From CAYLSO01 sp964386525 (GTDB lineage Bacteria; Eisenbacteria; RBG-16-71-46; DASYSL01): a stretch of 39,605 nucleotides of DNA. The position numbers and the translations under genes were made by a program. The notes beneath the pieces are model-generated. The model searched no databases. It was not told where the DNA came from and worked only from the letters and a program-made list of their open reading frames with translations. This document shows, one piece after another, positions 27,691 to 35,434 of this stretch (within the stretch, counting starts at the first letter, position 1; each line of letters opens with the position of its first letter). Location of the stretch: NCBI GenBank assembly GCA_964386525.1, contig CAYLSO010000011.1:1-39605 (forward strand), read 5' to 3'.

Positions 27691-29781
27691 ATGGCCGAGT
27701 GGACGTATCCGCGCTTTCGCGCCGACCTCGTCGTGCGCCGCATGGTCGAGGGCAGCGACGTCCGCTTCACCGTGTACGACCCGGTCCGCACGCAGTACAT
27801 CCGGCAGGACATCTACACCTACCAGCTCTGCACCCTGCTCGACGGCCGCATGGAGCCGGACGAGATCCTGGCGCACGTGCGCGAGCGCTTCCCCCAGTTC
27901 GACTTCGATCGCGACTGGCTCGACGAGTGCGTCGCCGACCTCCGCACCGCGGGACTGCTGGAGGACGCCTTCCAGCGCAACCTCATGCTCCAGGCCCGGG
28001 CCAAGGCCGAGCGCCGGCGGCTGCTGGCCGAGGGCATCAAGAACCCGCTCGAGCTGCAGCTGATCACCATCGACCCGGGGTCCATCTTCCGCGTCGTCTA
28101 CCCGTTCTTCCGCCTGATGTTCACGCGCGCCTGGGTGATCGGCGTGGCGATCGCCGTGCTGACCGCGCTCGGCTTCCTGTGGGACCGCCGCGACGTGCTG
28201 GTGGGCAGCTTCTTCACCATCTTCACCCTGGAGAACTCGGGCTGGCTGGGGTTCGCCGTCCTCTACGTGACGCTCTTCGCCATCGTGCTCCTGCACGAGT
28301 TCGGGCACGGGCTGTGCTGCATGCACTACGGCGGGCAGCCGAAGAAGATGGGCGTCCAGCTCTTCTATCTCATGCCGGCGATGTTCTGCGAGGTCTCGGA
28401 CATCTACTTCTTCGAGCGCCGCTGGCCGCGCGCCGCCGTGGCGCTGGCCGGCGGCTACGTCGAGCTGCAGACCTTCTCCATCGGCACGCTGATCTGGGCG
28501 ATCACGCCGCCCGACCTGCTGGTCCACGAGATCGCCTACCGCGTCATGCTCTTTTCGGGGATCACCGGCCTGATCTTCAACTACAACCCGCTCATCAAGC
28601 TCGACGGCTACTACGTCCTGATGTTCTGGCTGGACATCCAGGACCTGCGCGAGCGGTCCTACGACTGGCTGAAGGCACATCTGATGGCGCTGGTGACGTG
28701 GAAACCGCCGGTGACCGAGCGCCTCACGCGGCGCGAGAGGCGCATCTTCACGGTCTACGGTCTCGCTTCCCTCACCTACTCGGTGCTCTTCATCTGGGCC
28801 ATGCTGCTGCTGCTGCGCCAGCTCCTGGTCGGGCGCTTCCACGAGACCGGCTTCGTCGTGCTGGTGTTCTTCGCCTTCAAGCTGACGGGCGGCTTCTGGA
28901 AGGGACTGGGCCGGTGGGGGCGGCTCCTGGCTTTGGAGCGGGCGGGCACGATCCGCAAACACTGGGCGCTGATCCTGGGCGGGGCGGCGGCCGCCGTCCT
29001 GCTGGCCCTGGTCCCGTTTCCGCGCTGGCTCCGGCTCGAGGCCGTGGTCGCCCCCGCCGACGCGCGCGTCGTGCGCGCCCCGGTGGCGGGGCGGATCGCG
29101 GCGGTGACGGTGGACGAGGGTGCCGTGGTGCGCCCGGGAACCGTGCTGGCGGTGCTCGCCAGCCCCGCCGAGGCGGCCGCGCGGGCCACGGCGCGGGCCG
29201 GCTGGGAAGCGGCCGTCGTGGCCGCCCGCGAGCTGCGACAGCAGCGCGAGCCGGAGCTCGGCGGGGTCGTGGCGGCGGCCGCAGCGCGGCACGGCGACAG
29301 CGAGAGGAAGAGCTGGGAAGCGTGGATCACCGCGCCGGTGGGCGGCCGCGTCGTGACCCGGCGGCCGGCCACGCTGGCGGGCCGCGAGGTGGCGCCCGGC
29401 GACTCGCTGCTCGTGGTCGGGCGCACCGATTCTCTCGAGGTGCGGCTCCTGGTCAGCGAGCGCGAGGTCGGCGACCTGGCGGTGGGGCAAGCGGCCAAGC
29501 TGCGGTTGCGCGCCCACCCGCAGTTCTCGCTGCCCTTCCGCCTGACGCGGGTGGACCTGGCGCCGCTCGTGGCGCAGGCGGGCATCGGCAGCGCGGCGGC
29601 GCTGGCCGATCCGGAATCCCCCCCCAGCCGCTTCCTCGCCACCGGGTGGGTGGCCAACCGCGGGGGTGTGGTGCGGCCGGGGATGACGGGCGTGGTGCAG
29701 GTGCGCGGCCGCCCGATGAACTTCTTCCAGCGCCTGGGGCGCGCCTACGCGCGCCTGGTGCGCGCCGATTTCTGGCTCTAA
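27691..29781 (+). CDS. PqqD-like/M50 site-2-type metalloprotease/HlyD fusion
   Basis: A 696-residue multidomain membrane protein. Residues of about 8-95 resemble PqqD-like (RiPP-recognition-type) winged-helix domains: VYDPVRTQYIRQDIYTYQLC, LLDGRMEPDEILAHV and LRTAGLLED. Transmembrane helices follow, with the zinc motif HEFGH at 202-206 on one helix and the second motif NYNPLIKLDGYY (299-310; Asp305 as third ligand), as in M50 site-2 proteases. Further helices reach about 440. Residues 447-690 form a periplasmic HlyD-like barrel-sandwich and beta-barrel region (VRAPVAGRIAAVTVDEGAVV). The final residues are ADFWL, paralogous to AFWF of the next protein. The likely role is binding, cutting or transporting a peptide; the substrate is unknown. 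Confidence 0.85.
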   Translation: MAEWTYPRFRADLVVRRMVEGSDVRFTVYDPVRTQYIRQDIYTYQLCTLLDGRMEPDEILAHVRERFPQFDFDRDWLDECVADLRTAGLLEDAFQRNLMLQARAKAERRRLLAEGIKNPLELQLITIDPGSIFRVVYPFFRLMFTRAWVIGVAIAVLTALGFLWDRRDVLVGSFFTIFTLENSGWLGFAVLYVTLFAIVLLHEFGHGLCCMHYGGQPKKMGVQLFYLMPAMFCEVSDIYFFERRWPRAAVALAGGYVELQTFSIGTLIWAITPPDLLVHEIAYRVMLFSGITGLIFNYNPLIKLDGYYVLMFWLDIQDLRERSYDWLKAHLMALVTWKPPVTERLTRRERRIFTVYGLASLTYSVLFIWAMLLLLRQLLVGRFHETGFVVLVFFAFKLTGGFWKGLGRWGRLLALERAGTIRKHWALILGGAAAAVLLALVPFPRWLRLEAVVAPADARVVRAPVAGRIAAVTVDEGAVVRPGTVLAVLASPAEAAARATARAGWEAAVVAARELRQQREPELGGVVAAAAARHGDSERKSWEAWITAPVGGRVVTRRPATLAGREVAPGDSLLVVGRTDSLEVRLLVSEREVGDLAVGQAAKLRLRAHPQFSLPFRLTRVDLAPLVAQAGIGSAAALADPESPPSRFLATGWVANRGGVVRPGMTGVVQVRGRPMNFFQRLGRAYARLVRADFWL

Positions 29782-29805
29782 TCCGGCCGAGAGCCCGGGA
29801 CTGCC

Positions 29806-31782
29806 ATGACTGAGACCTCCGAACTCAACCGCCTGCGCGCCGAAGTCGATCGGGCGTACTCGCAACTCGCCGAGATCACCAGCCGGCTCTTGGCCATGAA
29901 CGAGGCGGGCGACCTGCTGGTCTCCACGCACGAGCAGAAGGCCGTCGCTGCCGCCCTGCTCGAGGTCTCCGCCCGCACCGTCGGGGTGCACGAGGGAGCC
30001 GTGCTCCTGTCGCGCGGCGAGGGCTCGTTCACGGTGATCGCGGCCGTCGGCCTCGACGAGGAGCAGCAGGAGGCGCTGGGTGACAGCCTGGCCGACTTCG
30101 CGATCTGCCAGCTCGTCGAGGAGGAGCAGCACGCCTTCAGCCGCGAGGAGGCGGCGGCCGAGGAGGCGTTCCGCGACTGGGTGGCCGAGCGGCTCGAGGC
30201 CGACCCGGAGGCGGCGGTCGAGCCCACGATGGCGCTGTTCGTGCCGGTCGCCATCGAGGGCCAGATGCTGGCCGTGCTGGCCTTGGCCGGCCGGGCCGAC
30301 GGCGCGCCCTACAAGGAAGAGGAGCGCACGCTCCTCGATCACCTGGCGGAGCAGGCCGCCCTGGCGCTCGACCGCGCCATGCTCTTCGCGCAGAACGCGG
30401 ACCGGCTGCAAGACCTGAGCGCCCTGTTGCGCATCAGCCGCGAGGTCACCTCCACGCTCGACCTCGACCGCGTGCTGTTCAGCGCCGTCAACACCACCGC
30501 CGCCATCGTCGAGCGCGAGCGCGCCGTGCTGGCGCTCGACGACGGGGGCAAGCTGGTGATCCGCGCGGTGAGCGACTTCCCGAGGGTCGACGGCGGCACC
30601 GCCGACCGTCTGGGCCTGACCAGGCTGCTGGCGTGGCTGGCGCTGCGCAAGCCCGAGGCCTTCGCGGTGAACGCCACGGAGGCGGACGAGGACCCCGAGA
30701 TCGAAGGCCGCGAGGTGCTGCTCGACTACTTCACGCACGAGATGCGCGCCCTGCTCGTCACCCCGCTGAAGGACGACCAGGGACTCGTCGGTTACCTGCT
30801 TCTGGAGAGCTTCTCGGAGGGCAGCTTCACGCAGTCCGCCGACCGCGACACCCTCACCGTGCTCGCCGGACAGCTGACGGTGGCCATCCGCAACGCCCAG
30901 CTGTATCGGCAGCTGCCCATGGTGGGAGCGCTGGCGCCGCTAGCCGAGAGGCGCCGGCGCTGGAAGCTGCTGAGCCAGGCCCAGCGGCGCCGCTACATCG
31001 CCATCGCCGCGGTGCTCCTGATCGCCGTGGCCCTGATCCCCTGGCCGCGGGCCGTGGCGGGGGACTCCCGGCTGCTGCCGGCCGTGGAGGTCCCGGTGCG
31101 CAGCCTTGTGGCCGGGTTCCTGCGCTCGGTGGAGGTGCGGCCAGGCCAGCGGGTGGAGGCCGGCCAGCTGCTGGCGCGTATGGAGCAGGCGGGGGTGGGG
31201 GCGCGGCTGGCGGGGCTGCGCGCCGAGGCGGCCATGGCCCGCGAGCAGTCGGTCCGCGCCGAGAAGGAGCGGGATGCGGTCGGGCGGCGGCTGGCCGACC
31301 TGCGCCGCCAGGAGACGCTGGCGCGACTGGCGGCCGCCAAGCAGGAGGACCGCGGCACCGATGTCGTGGCACCGGTGGACGGGTTCGTCCTGACGCCGAC
31401 CCTGGCTGACCGGGAGGGCGCTTTCCTGGAGCCCGGCGACGTGGTCTGCGAGGTCTCGCCCCTCGACACCCTCCGCGTCGAGGTGGCCATCGACGAGACC
31501 GAGATCGGCGACGTTCGGCCTGGGGAGCGCCTGCGCGTGAAGGTGCTCGGGTACCCCGACCGGCAGTTCCAGGGCCGCGTATCCGAGGTCTCCTGGCAAG
31601 GGGAGATCGAGCACAAGGGCCGCCCGGCCGTCTTTCTGGTGCGCGGCTGGGTGGAGAACCCGGGCGGGCTCTTGAAGAGCGGCATGACCGGCCGGGCGCG
31701 CATCGAGGTGTCCCCGACGACCCTGCTCTGGCGGTGGACCAAGGGATTCTACCGGGTGCTCCGGCTGGCCTTCTGGTTCTAG
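29806..31782 (+). CDS. Tandem-GAF, transmembrane, HlyD-like fusion protein
   Basis: A 658-residue protein, 24 bp after the M50 gene. An N-terminal coiled coil (about 5-30) leads into two cytoplasmic GAF-like domains (about 30-190 and 205-370), with typical segments ALFVPVAIEGQMLAVLALAG and ALLVTPLKDDQGLVGYLLLE. One transmembrane helix (about 397-412, YIAIAAVLLIAVALIPW) precedes a periplasmic HlyD-like region with a coiled coil (AAMAREQSVRAEKERDAVG). The end, VLRLAFWF, mirrors that of the M50 fusion, so the two HlyD parts are paralogous. GAF domains sense small ligands or mediate contacts, hence a signal-gated adaptor is plausible. A GAF-HlyD fusion is unusual. Confidence 0.82.
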   Translation: MTETSELNRLRAEVDRAYSQLAEITSRLLAMNEAGDLLVSTHEQKAVAAALLEVSARTVGVHEGAVLLSRGEGSFTVIAAVGLDEEQQEALGDSLADFAICQLVEEEQHAFSREEAAAEEAFRDWVAERLEADPEAAVEPTMALFVPVAIEGQMLAVLALAGRADGAPYKEEERTLLDHLAEQAALALDRAMLFAQNADRLQDLSALLRISREVTSTLDLDRVLFSAVNTTAAIVERERAVLALDDGGKLVIRAVSDFPRVDGGTADRLGLTRLLAWLALRKPEAFAVNATEADEDPEIEGREVLLDYFTHEMRALLVTPLKDDQGLVGYLLLESFSEGSFTQSADRDTLTVLAGQLTVAIRNAQLYRQLPMVGALAPLAERRRRWKLLSQAQRRRYIAIAAVLLIAVALIPWPRAVAGDSRLLPAVEVPVRSLVAGFLRSVEVRPGQRVEAGQLLARMEQAGVGARLAGLRAEAAMAREQSVRAEKERDAVGRRLADLRRQETLARLAAAKQEDRGTDVVAPVDGFVLTPTLADREGAFLEPGDVVCEVSPLDTLRVEVAIDETEIGDVRPGERLRVKVLGYPDRQFQGRVSEVSWQGEIEHKGRPAVFLVRGWVENPGGLLKSGMTGRARIEVSPTTLLWRWTKGFYRVLRLAFWF

Positions 31783-31784
31783 GG

Positions 31785-31805
31785 GGGCGGCCAGGAGGGC
31801 CGCCC
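31785..31805 (+). terminator. Hairpin directly after the GAF-HlyD gene
   Basis: GGGCGGCC (31785-31792) pairs perfectly with GGCCGCCC (31798-31805) around AGGAG, three bases after the stop, and a second smaller hairpin follows near 31814-31832. No U-tract. It probably separates the adaptor transcript from the repeat-protein gene. Confidence 0.55.
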
Positions 31806-31970
31806 GGGCACGTGGCCGGGAGGCCTTCCCGGTTCCTCGCCAACCTTCCCGAGTGGCTGCCGAAATCCTCAGTGCTCCGCGGACACAACAATCGTTGACT
31901 CGCGACCTGCCCGGGGTGAAACTCCTTGCGCCGTACCGCCTGGGCGATGCTGGGTCTCCAGCTCTGGGCG

Positions 31971-31987
31971 TTGGCACAGGGAATGCC
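31971..31987 (+). promoter_or_regulatory. Candidate sigma54 (-24/-12) promoter of the repeat-protein gene
   Basis: TTGGCACAGGGAATGCC has a perfect -24 element (TTGGCAC) and a GC dinucleotide at exactly the right distance: GG at 31973-31974 and GC at 31985-31986. The -12 box reads ATGCC instead of TTGCW. Predicted start is near 31998, 75 bp before ATG 32073. A small inverted repeat CAAC/GTTG (31886-31897), about 100 bp upstream, may be an activator site. Confidence 0.55.
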
Positions 31988-32072
31988 ATGAACCGTGGCG
32001 GAATCCCTGACCCGCTGTCAACCAAACCGGGCAGGCGGATTCTGGGACCCGGATCCAGAGGAGGAATTTCCC

Positions 32073-32351
32073 ATGGCGAAGAAGCTGACACCCAAGGCGG
32101 CGCCCCGGTCGAAGAAGACGTCGGCGAGCGGCGCCAGTGTGACGAGCAAGAGCTCGCTGACCCCACGAAGGAGCCTGATGACCGAGCGCACCGTGAGGCC
32201 AGAGCGCACCGTGAGGGCAGAGAGGACGCTGAAGCCCGAGCGGACCCTGCGCCCGGAGAGGACTCTGCGGCCCGAGCGGACCCTGCGCCCGGAGCGGACG
32301 CTGCGCCCGGAGCGGACTCTGCGGCCGGAGCGGACGCTGAAGCCCGAGTAG
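32073..32351 (+). CDS. Small repeat protein, tandem ERTLRP repeats (candidate exported peptide)
   Basis: A 92-residue protein at ATG 32073, chosen because an excellent AGAGGAGGAA site (32057-32066) precedes it; GTG 31995 would add 26 residues but has no such site. Residues 1-36 are rich in Lys, Ser, Thr, Ala (MAKKLTPKAAPRSKKTSASG). The rest is nine tandem six-residue units of the form ERTLRP, with variants ERTVRP, ERTVRA and ERTLKP, ending at the stop. No Cys, no signal peptide and no transmembrane segment. I do not recognise it. Position after the PqqD-like/M50/HlyD genes and a sigma54-type promoter suggest a regulated substrate. A basic nucleic-acid-binding protein is an alternative. Confidence 0.65.
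   Translation: MAKKLTPKAAPRSKKTSASGASVTSKSSLTPRRSLMTERTVRPERTVRAERTLKPERTLRPERTLRPERTLRPERTLRPERTLRPERTLKPE
32184..32348 (+). repeat. Tandem 18-bp repeats (nine units) in the small-protein gene
   Basis: Nine consecutive 18-bp units run in frame from 32184 to 32345, plus a final GAG codon. The central five (32238-32327) encode identical ERTLRP units and differ only at synonymous positions; the flanking units are diverged. This pattern is typical of expansion by slippage or unequal exchange under protein-level selection. Confidence 0.9.
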
Positions 32352-32405
32352 TCGGAGTAGGTCGCAGACCGTCGAGCTCGGCGATCACATCCTGCGAAGC
32401 AACGA

Positions 32406-32444
32406 GGACCGGAGGTGGCCATCGACAATGGCGGCCTCCGGTCC
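32406..32444 (+). terminator. Bidirectional hairpin between convergent genes
   Basis: GGACCGGAGG (32406-32415) pairs perfectly with CCTCCGGTCC (32435-32444), and inside it GCCAT/ATGGC extends the stem around CGACA. It lies 55 bp after the repeat-protein gene and 63 bp after the - strand amidase gene, so it can serve both. U-tracts are poor. Confidence 0.7.
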
Positions 32445-32506
32445 CGACGTTTCCGGGCGGCGACTGGTCCGCGGGGCGCCAGCGGTTGCGCGGCGCGGAC
32501 GCCGTC

Positions 32507-35038
32507 TCACCGGCGCGGCCGCCGGACGACCGGCGCCGCCTGCCCGCGCTCCCAGTCCCAAACGGCCCCTTGCTCGGGGTCGATCCACGCCCTGGCGCCG
32601 GCCAGCTCTCCGTCCTCGGCGACCTCCAGCAGATGCCGGACGCGCGGATCCACGAGGCCGAAGCCCGCTTCGCCGCGGCTGTCGGTCAGCAAGGGAAAGC
32701 AATCCAGCCAGACCGTCACGTCCCTGCGGGGGGTGCCTTGCGCCGTGAGGCGGACGCGCACCGAGACGAGCGAGTCCGGAGCGGCGCCGAGGTCCTCGGC
32801 TAGGGCGAGGTAGATCAGGTAGGCCTCGCGATGCCGCCAGCTCGGGTCTGAGAAACGGGCCTCGTCGTCGCCTCGCGCCAAGTCGCCGGAGCGCACCGAC
32901 ACGCTCGGGCACGAGGTCTGCTGGAGCACGTAGCTCGCATCCTCGAGCAGCACCGGGGGGCGGCGACCGCCGGGCGTGTCCGCGGCGGCGGTGGTGTCCG
33001 TGCCGGGGCGTCGCAAGGTGTCCGCCGCTTCCGCCTCCCACAGCCGCCGGTGCAGCCGCTGCGCCAGCCCCTTGCCGCCGGCGCTGCCGGGGAAGTAGCC
33101 GACCGCGCTCGGCGCGCCGGTGCGCCTCCCGAGGCGCACGAAACGCTCGGCGCGGAAGCGCTCCGCCGCCTGCACGCGGGCCAGTGCCGACGTGGACGAC
33201 TCGGACTCCCGCGTCAGCAGGACCTGGGCGCCGGCCCGCTCGAGGTTCTCGCGCACCAGGCGGGCGATCGCTAGGTTGACCATGGACGCGCGCAGGCCGC
33301 TCGGGCCCTCGCCCGCGGGATCGTCGCCGCCGCCTTCGGGGTCGAGGACGAGGCGCCGGTTGAACAACGCGCCGCCGGCCAGCGGCGCCAGCCGCAGGCT
33401 CGAGTCAGGCGGCAGGCCGGGGTCGGCGAAGCCCGGCGCGGCGGCGGACAATCGCGCGAGCCCGGCGGCGGCGCGCGGCGCCCACAGGGCGTAGAAACCC
33501 GTGGGGTTGGCGACCACGGAAGAGCCGAGGGGCACCTCGCTGACGCGCGCTCCCGCCACGCCGCGGCCGTTGTCCGTGCGGGTGACAAAACCGGTGGCCC
33601 AGGCCGCGGGGCGCTGCGCCACGGGCAAGTCGAGCGCGGCCCGCAGCCCGCGCCACTCGACGTGCACGCGCACGGGGCCGCTGCCGCCGGCCGGGCCCAG
33701 ATAGGCGCGCGTCTCGCCCGAGGCGGGCTCCTGCTGCTCCGGCAGGATGCGGAGCCCAGCGGTGGCGGAACCGGTTGCGGCCCCGCGGCCCGCGCCGCCC
33801 AAGCGCTCCACGGACCACCGGGTCTCCACCTGGGTCAGCGGCACGGCGACCGTGCGGCCCCAGGCGTCGAGGGCGCGCGCGGTGAGCGCGACCAGGCCGG
33901 CCGGCAGGCTCTCCGGCTGCGCCTCGATGGCCAGGCGCTCGGCCGGGACTTCGATCCACAGCGTGTCCGTGCGGGCCCGCGAGTGATTGCCGTTCGGGTT
34001 GCGCACCTGGAGGCGCACGACGTGGCCGCCGTCGCGCCAGGGTGCCGTGGGCGCGTGGCGCAGGGCCCACTCGCCGGCGCCGGGCGAGAACTCGCGCGTC
34101 ACCCGGGAGGCGCTCACCGGCGCGCCGTCCACCGTGAGGAAGACGCCGTCGGGCACGCCGCTCACGCCCGCCACGATGGGGCGGTAGGCGCCGGGCCCGA
34201 CCCACTTGCTCTCCCAGGCCAGCGCGGTGACCGCCGGGATGCCGCCGCGGAAATAGTCGAGCAGGCCCATGAAGTAGCACTCCGCCTCGAGGCGCGTCGA
34301 GCGCGGTTGCGCCAGCTTCTCCTCGGCGGGCGCGAACGTGACGTGCGACGGCTCGCCGAGCACCGCGCTCGTGGCCTGGGTCGAGCGCAGCACCGCGTAG
34401 TTGCCGGGCAGCAGCCGGTCGGCGCCGATGGCGAGGCCGCGCACCAGGCGGCGGTGGAGCGTCTGCGCGAGGTCGAGGGACGGGCCCTCGTCGCCGGTGC
34501 GGTAGTAGGTCTGTGTCTCGTTGACGTCGCGGCGGCCGCCGGCGTCGGCATTGTGGTGGATGGAGAGGAAGACGTCGGCGTTCACCGAGTCGGCGAAGGC
34601 GCCCCGGGCCCGCAGGTCCGCGGCCAGCGTGCTCTCCGGCGAGGCCACCGGCGAAGTGTCGGTGTCGCGCGTCAGATGGACGCGCGCGCCGGCCTGGCGC
34701 AACAGCCCGGCCAGATCGAGCGCGACACGCAGGTTCACGTCCGACTCGCGCGTGCCGTTGCTGCCGAGCGAGCCCGGCCAGCGGCCGCCGTGGCCGGGGT
34801 CGATGACGATGACGCGGCCGGCGAGGGCGGAGACGTCGAGATCGGCGCGGTAGCCGGAGTCTCCGTCGTAGCCGGCCCGGGCCTCGGCGCTCGGGCGGGC
34901 CGCGGGCGCCGCCGCACGGGCCGCCGGTGCCGGGGCCGCGGAGGGCGGGACCTTGGGAGCCCGCGCGCAGCCGACCCCGAGGGCTCCGGTCAGCAGGGTG
35001 GCGGCCACGAAGAGAGAACGCATTCTCGTCACGGACAT
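32507..35038 (-). CDS. N-acetylmuramoyl-L-alanine amidase lipoprotein with active and degenerate Amidase_3 domains
   Basis: An 843-residue protein. A lipoprotein signal ends LGVGC (Cys24), followed by an Ala/Pro-rich linker. The first Amidase_3 domain (about 73-265) has all zinc and catalytic residues: DPGHGG (His83), RESDVN (Glu98), SIHHN (His161) and VLGEP (Glu229). Beta-rich domains span about 270-555, the last resembling a carboxypeptidase-regulatory-like domain. Residues of about 561-752 form a second Amidase_3-like copy (VLDPEGG, MVNLAIARLVRENLERAGAQ, PPVLLED) in which the ligand positions are Glu, Ala and Gly/Arg, so it should be inactive. Another beta domain ends the protein. It cleaves peptide stems from glycan in the periplasm; the dead copy may bind peptidoglycan. 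Confidence 0.88.
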   Translation of the reverse strand: MSVTRMRSLFVAATLLTGALGVGCARAPKVPPSAAPAPAARAAAPAARPSAEARAGYDGDSGYRADLDVSALAGRVIVIDPGHGGRWPGSLGSNGTRESDVNLRVALDLAGLLRQAGARVHLTRDTDTSPVASPESTLAADLRARGAFADSVNADVFLSIHHNADAGGRRDVNETQTYYRTGDEGPSLDLAQTLHRRLVRGLAIGADRLLPGNYAVLRSTQATSAVLGEPSHVTFAPAEEKLAQPRSTRLEAECYFMGLLDYFRGGIPAVTALAWESKWVGPGAYRPIVAGVSGVPDGVFLTVDGAPVSASRVTREFSPGAGEWALRHAPTAPWRDGGHVVRLQVRNPNGNHSRARTDTLWIEVPAERLAIEAQPESLPAGLVALTARALDAWGRTVAVPLTQVETRWSVERLGGAGRGAATGSATAGLRILPEQQEPASGETRAYLGPAGGSGPVRVHVEWRGLRAALDLPVAQRPAAWATGFVTRTDNGRGVAGARVSEVPLGSSVVANPTGFYALWAPRAAAGLARLSAAAPGFADPGLPPDSSLRLAPLAGGALFNRRLVLDPEGGGDDPAGEGPSGLRASMVNLAIARLVRENLERAGAQVLLTRESESSTSALARVQAAERFRAERFVRLGRRTGAPSAVGYFPGSAGGKGLAQRLHRRLWEAEAADTLRRPGTDTTAAADTPGGRRPPVLLEDASYVLQQTSCPSVSVRSGDLARGDDEARFSDPSWRHREAYLIYLALAEDLGAAPDSLVSVRVRLTAQGTPRRDVTVWLDCFPLLTDSRGEAGFGLVDPRVRHLLEVAEDGELAGARAWIDPEQGAVWDWERGQAAPVVRRPRR

Positions 35039-35050
35039 GATGCGCGGCAG

Positions 35051-35078
35051 GCTAGGGGCCTTCGTGAAGGGGTGTCAA
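35051..35078 (-). promoter_or_regulatory. Putative promoter of the amidase gene
   Basis: On the - strand TTGACA (35078-35073) is followed after 16 bp by CCTAGC (35056-35051), about 12 bp before the ATG at 35038. The -35 box is perfect, the -10 box weak. Transcription would be nearly leaderless. Confidence 0.4.
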
Positions 35079-35217
35079 GGTCGCGGCCGCGCGATGGCCC
35101 TACGGCCTCCGGGGCGCCGGCGCGCTCCCCGGCTGCAGGGGGGCGGCATCGCCCGGCGACGCAATTCGCGTCCGCTCCCGCGCAAACCGTGCGGGCCGGC
35201 GCGGCCGGGGCCCGCAT

Positions 35218-35245
35218 CGCGGTTTGCAATCCGCCGCGAACCGCG
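35218..35245 (+). promoter_or_regulatory. Inverted repeat upstream of the pilin promoter
   Basis: CGCGGTT (35218-35224) and AACCGCG (35239-35245) are perfect inverted copies with 14 bases between. The centre is about 85 bp upstream of the predicted sigma54 start, a usual distance for an enhancer-binding activator. The 396-bp gap 35039-35434 holds this, the two promoters and a palindrome, and no gene. Confidence 0.4.
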
Positions 35246-35287
35246 TGCGGCCTCGGCGTTTCGGCCGGCGCGCCGCGTCCGGCGGCC

Positions 35288-35304
35288 CCGGCACGGGCCT
35301 TGCT
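35288..35304 (+). promoter_or_regulatory. Sigma54 (-24/-12) promoter of the Flp pilin gene
   Basis: CCGGCACGGGCCTTGCT matches YTGGCACG-N4-TTGCW with a single mismatch (C for the T before GG). GG is at 35290-35291 and GC at 35302-35303, the exact spacing needed. The predicted start is near 35315, 120 bp before GTG 35435. Sigma54 control of pilin genes is well known in other bacteria. Confidence 0.7.
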
Positions 35305-35398
35305 CGATTGCCCGGCCGGCTCGCATGGCATGCGGAGCCGCGCAAGACGGCGGGGGGCCGGAGGCGAGCCCCCCGCACAGCAGGCCGCGAAGTCGGCA

Positions 35399-35415
35399 CG
35401 ATCCTCAGAGGATCG
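35399..35415 (+). promoter_or_regulatory. Perfect 17-bp palindrome in the pilin leader
   Basis: CGATCCTC-A-GAGGATCG is a perfect 8-bp inverted repeat around one base, nine bases before the GGGAGG ribosome-binding site (35424-35429). It could be a repressor site or, with such a small loop, less likely an RNA hairpin. Confidence 0.5.
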
Positions 35416-35434
35416 CAGACACGGGGAGGCAGTC

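Noticed and set aside
26197..30738. 1513-codon open frame on the - strand across the HlyD/M50 genes
   Set aside because: It is the antisense of three well-supported genes; His/Arg/Gly-rich composition is typical of GC-rich shadow frames and no domain is recognisable.
32184..32348. 18-bp tandem repeats as a CRISPR array or mobile-element repeat
   Set aside because: The units are directly adjacent with no spacers and keep one reading frame; they encode a repeat protein.
32018..32428. - strand 136-codon frame over the repeat array (VRSGRR-type repeats)
   Set aside because: Repeat DNA gives repeats in every frame; this one lacks a ribosome-binding site and the start/stop do not match the repeat borders.
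31853..32803. Alternative-frame + strand frame through the same repeats
   Set aside because: No ribosome-binding site, runs antisense into the amidase gene, and the repeat codons change less conservatively in this frame.
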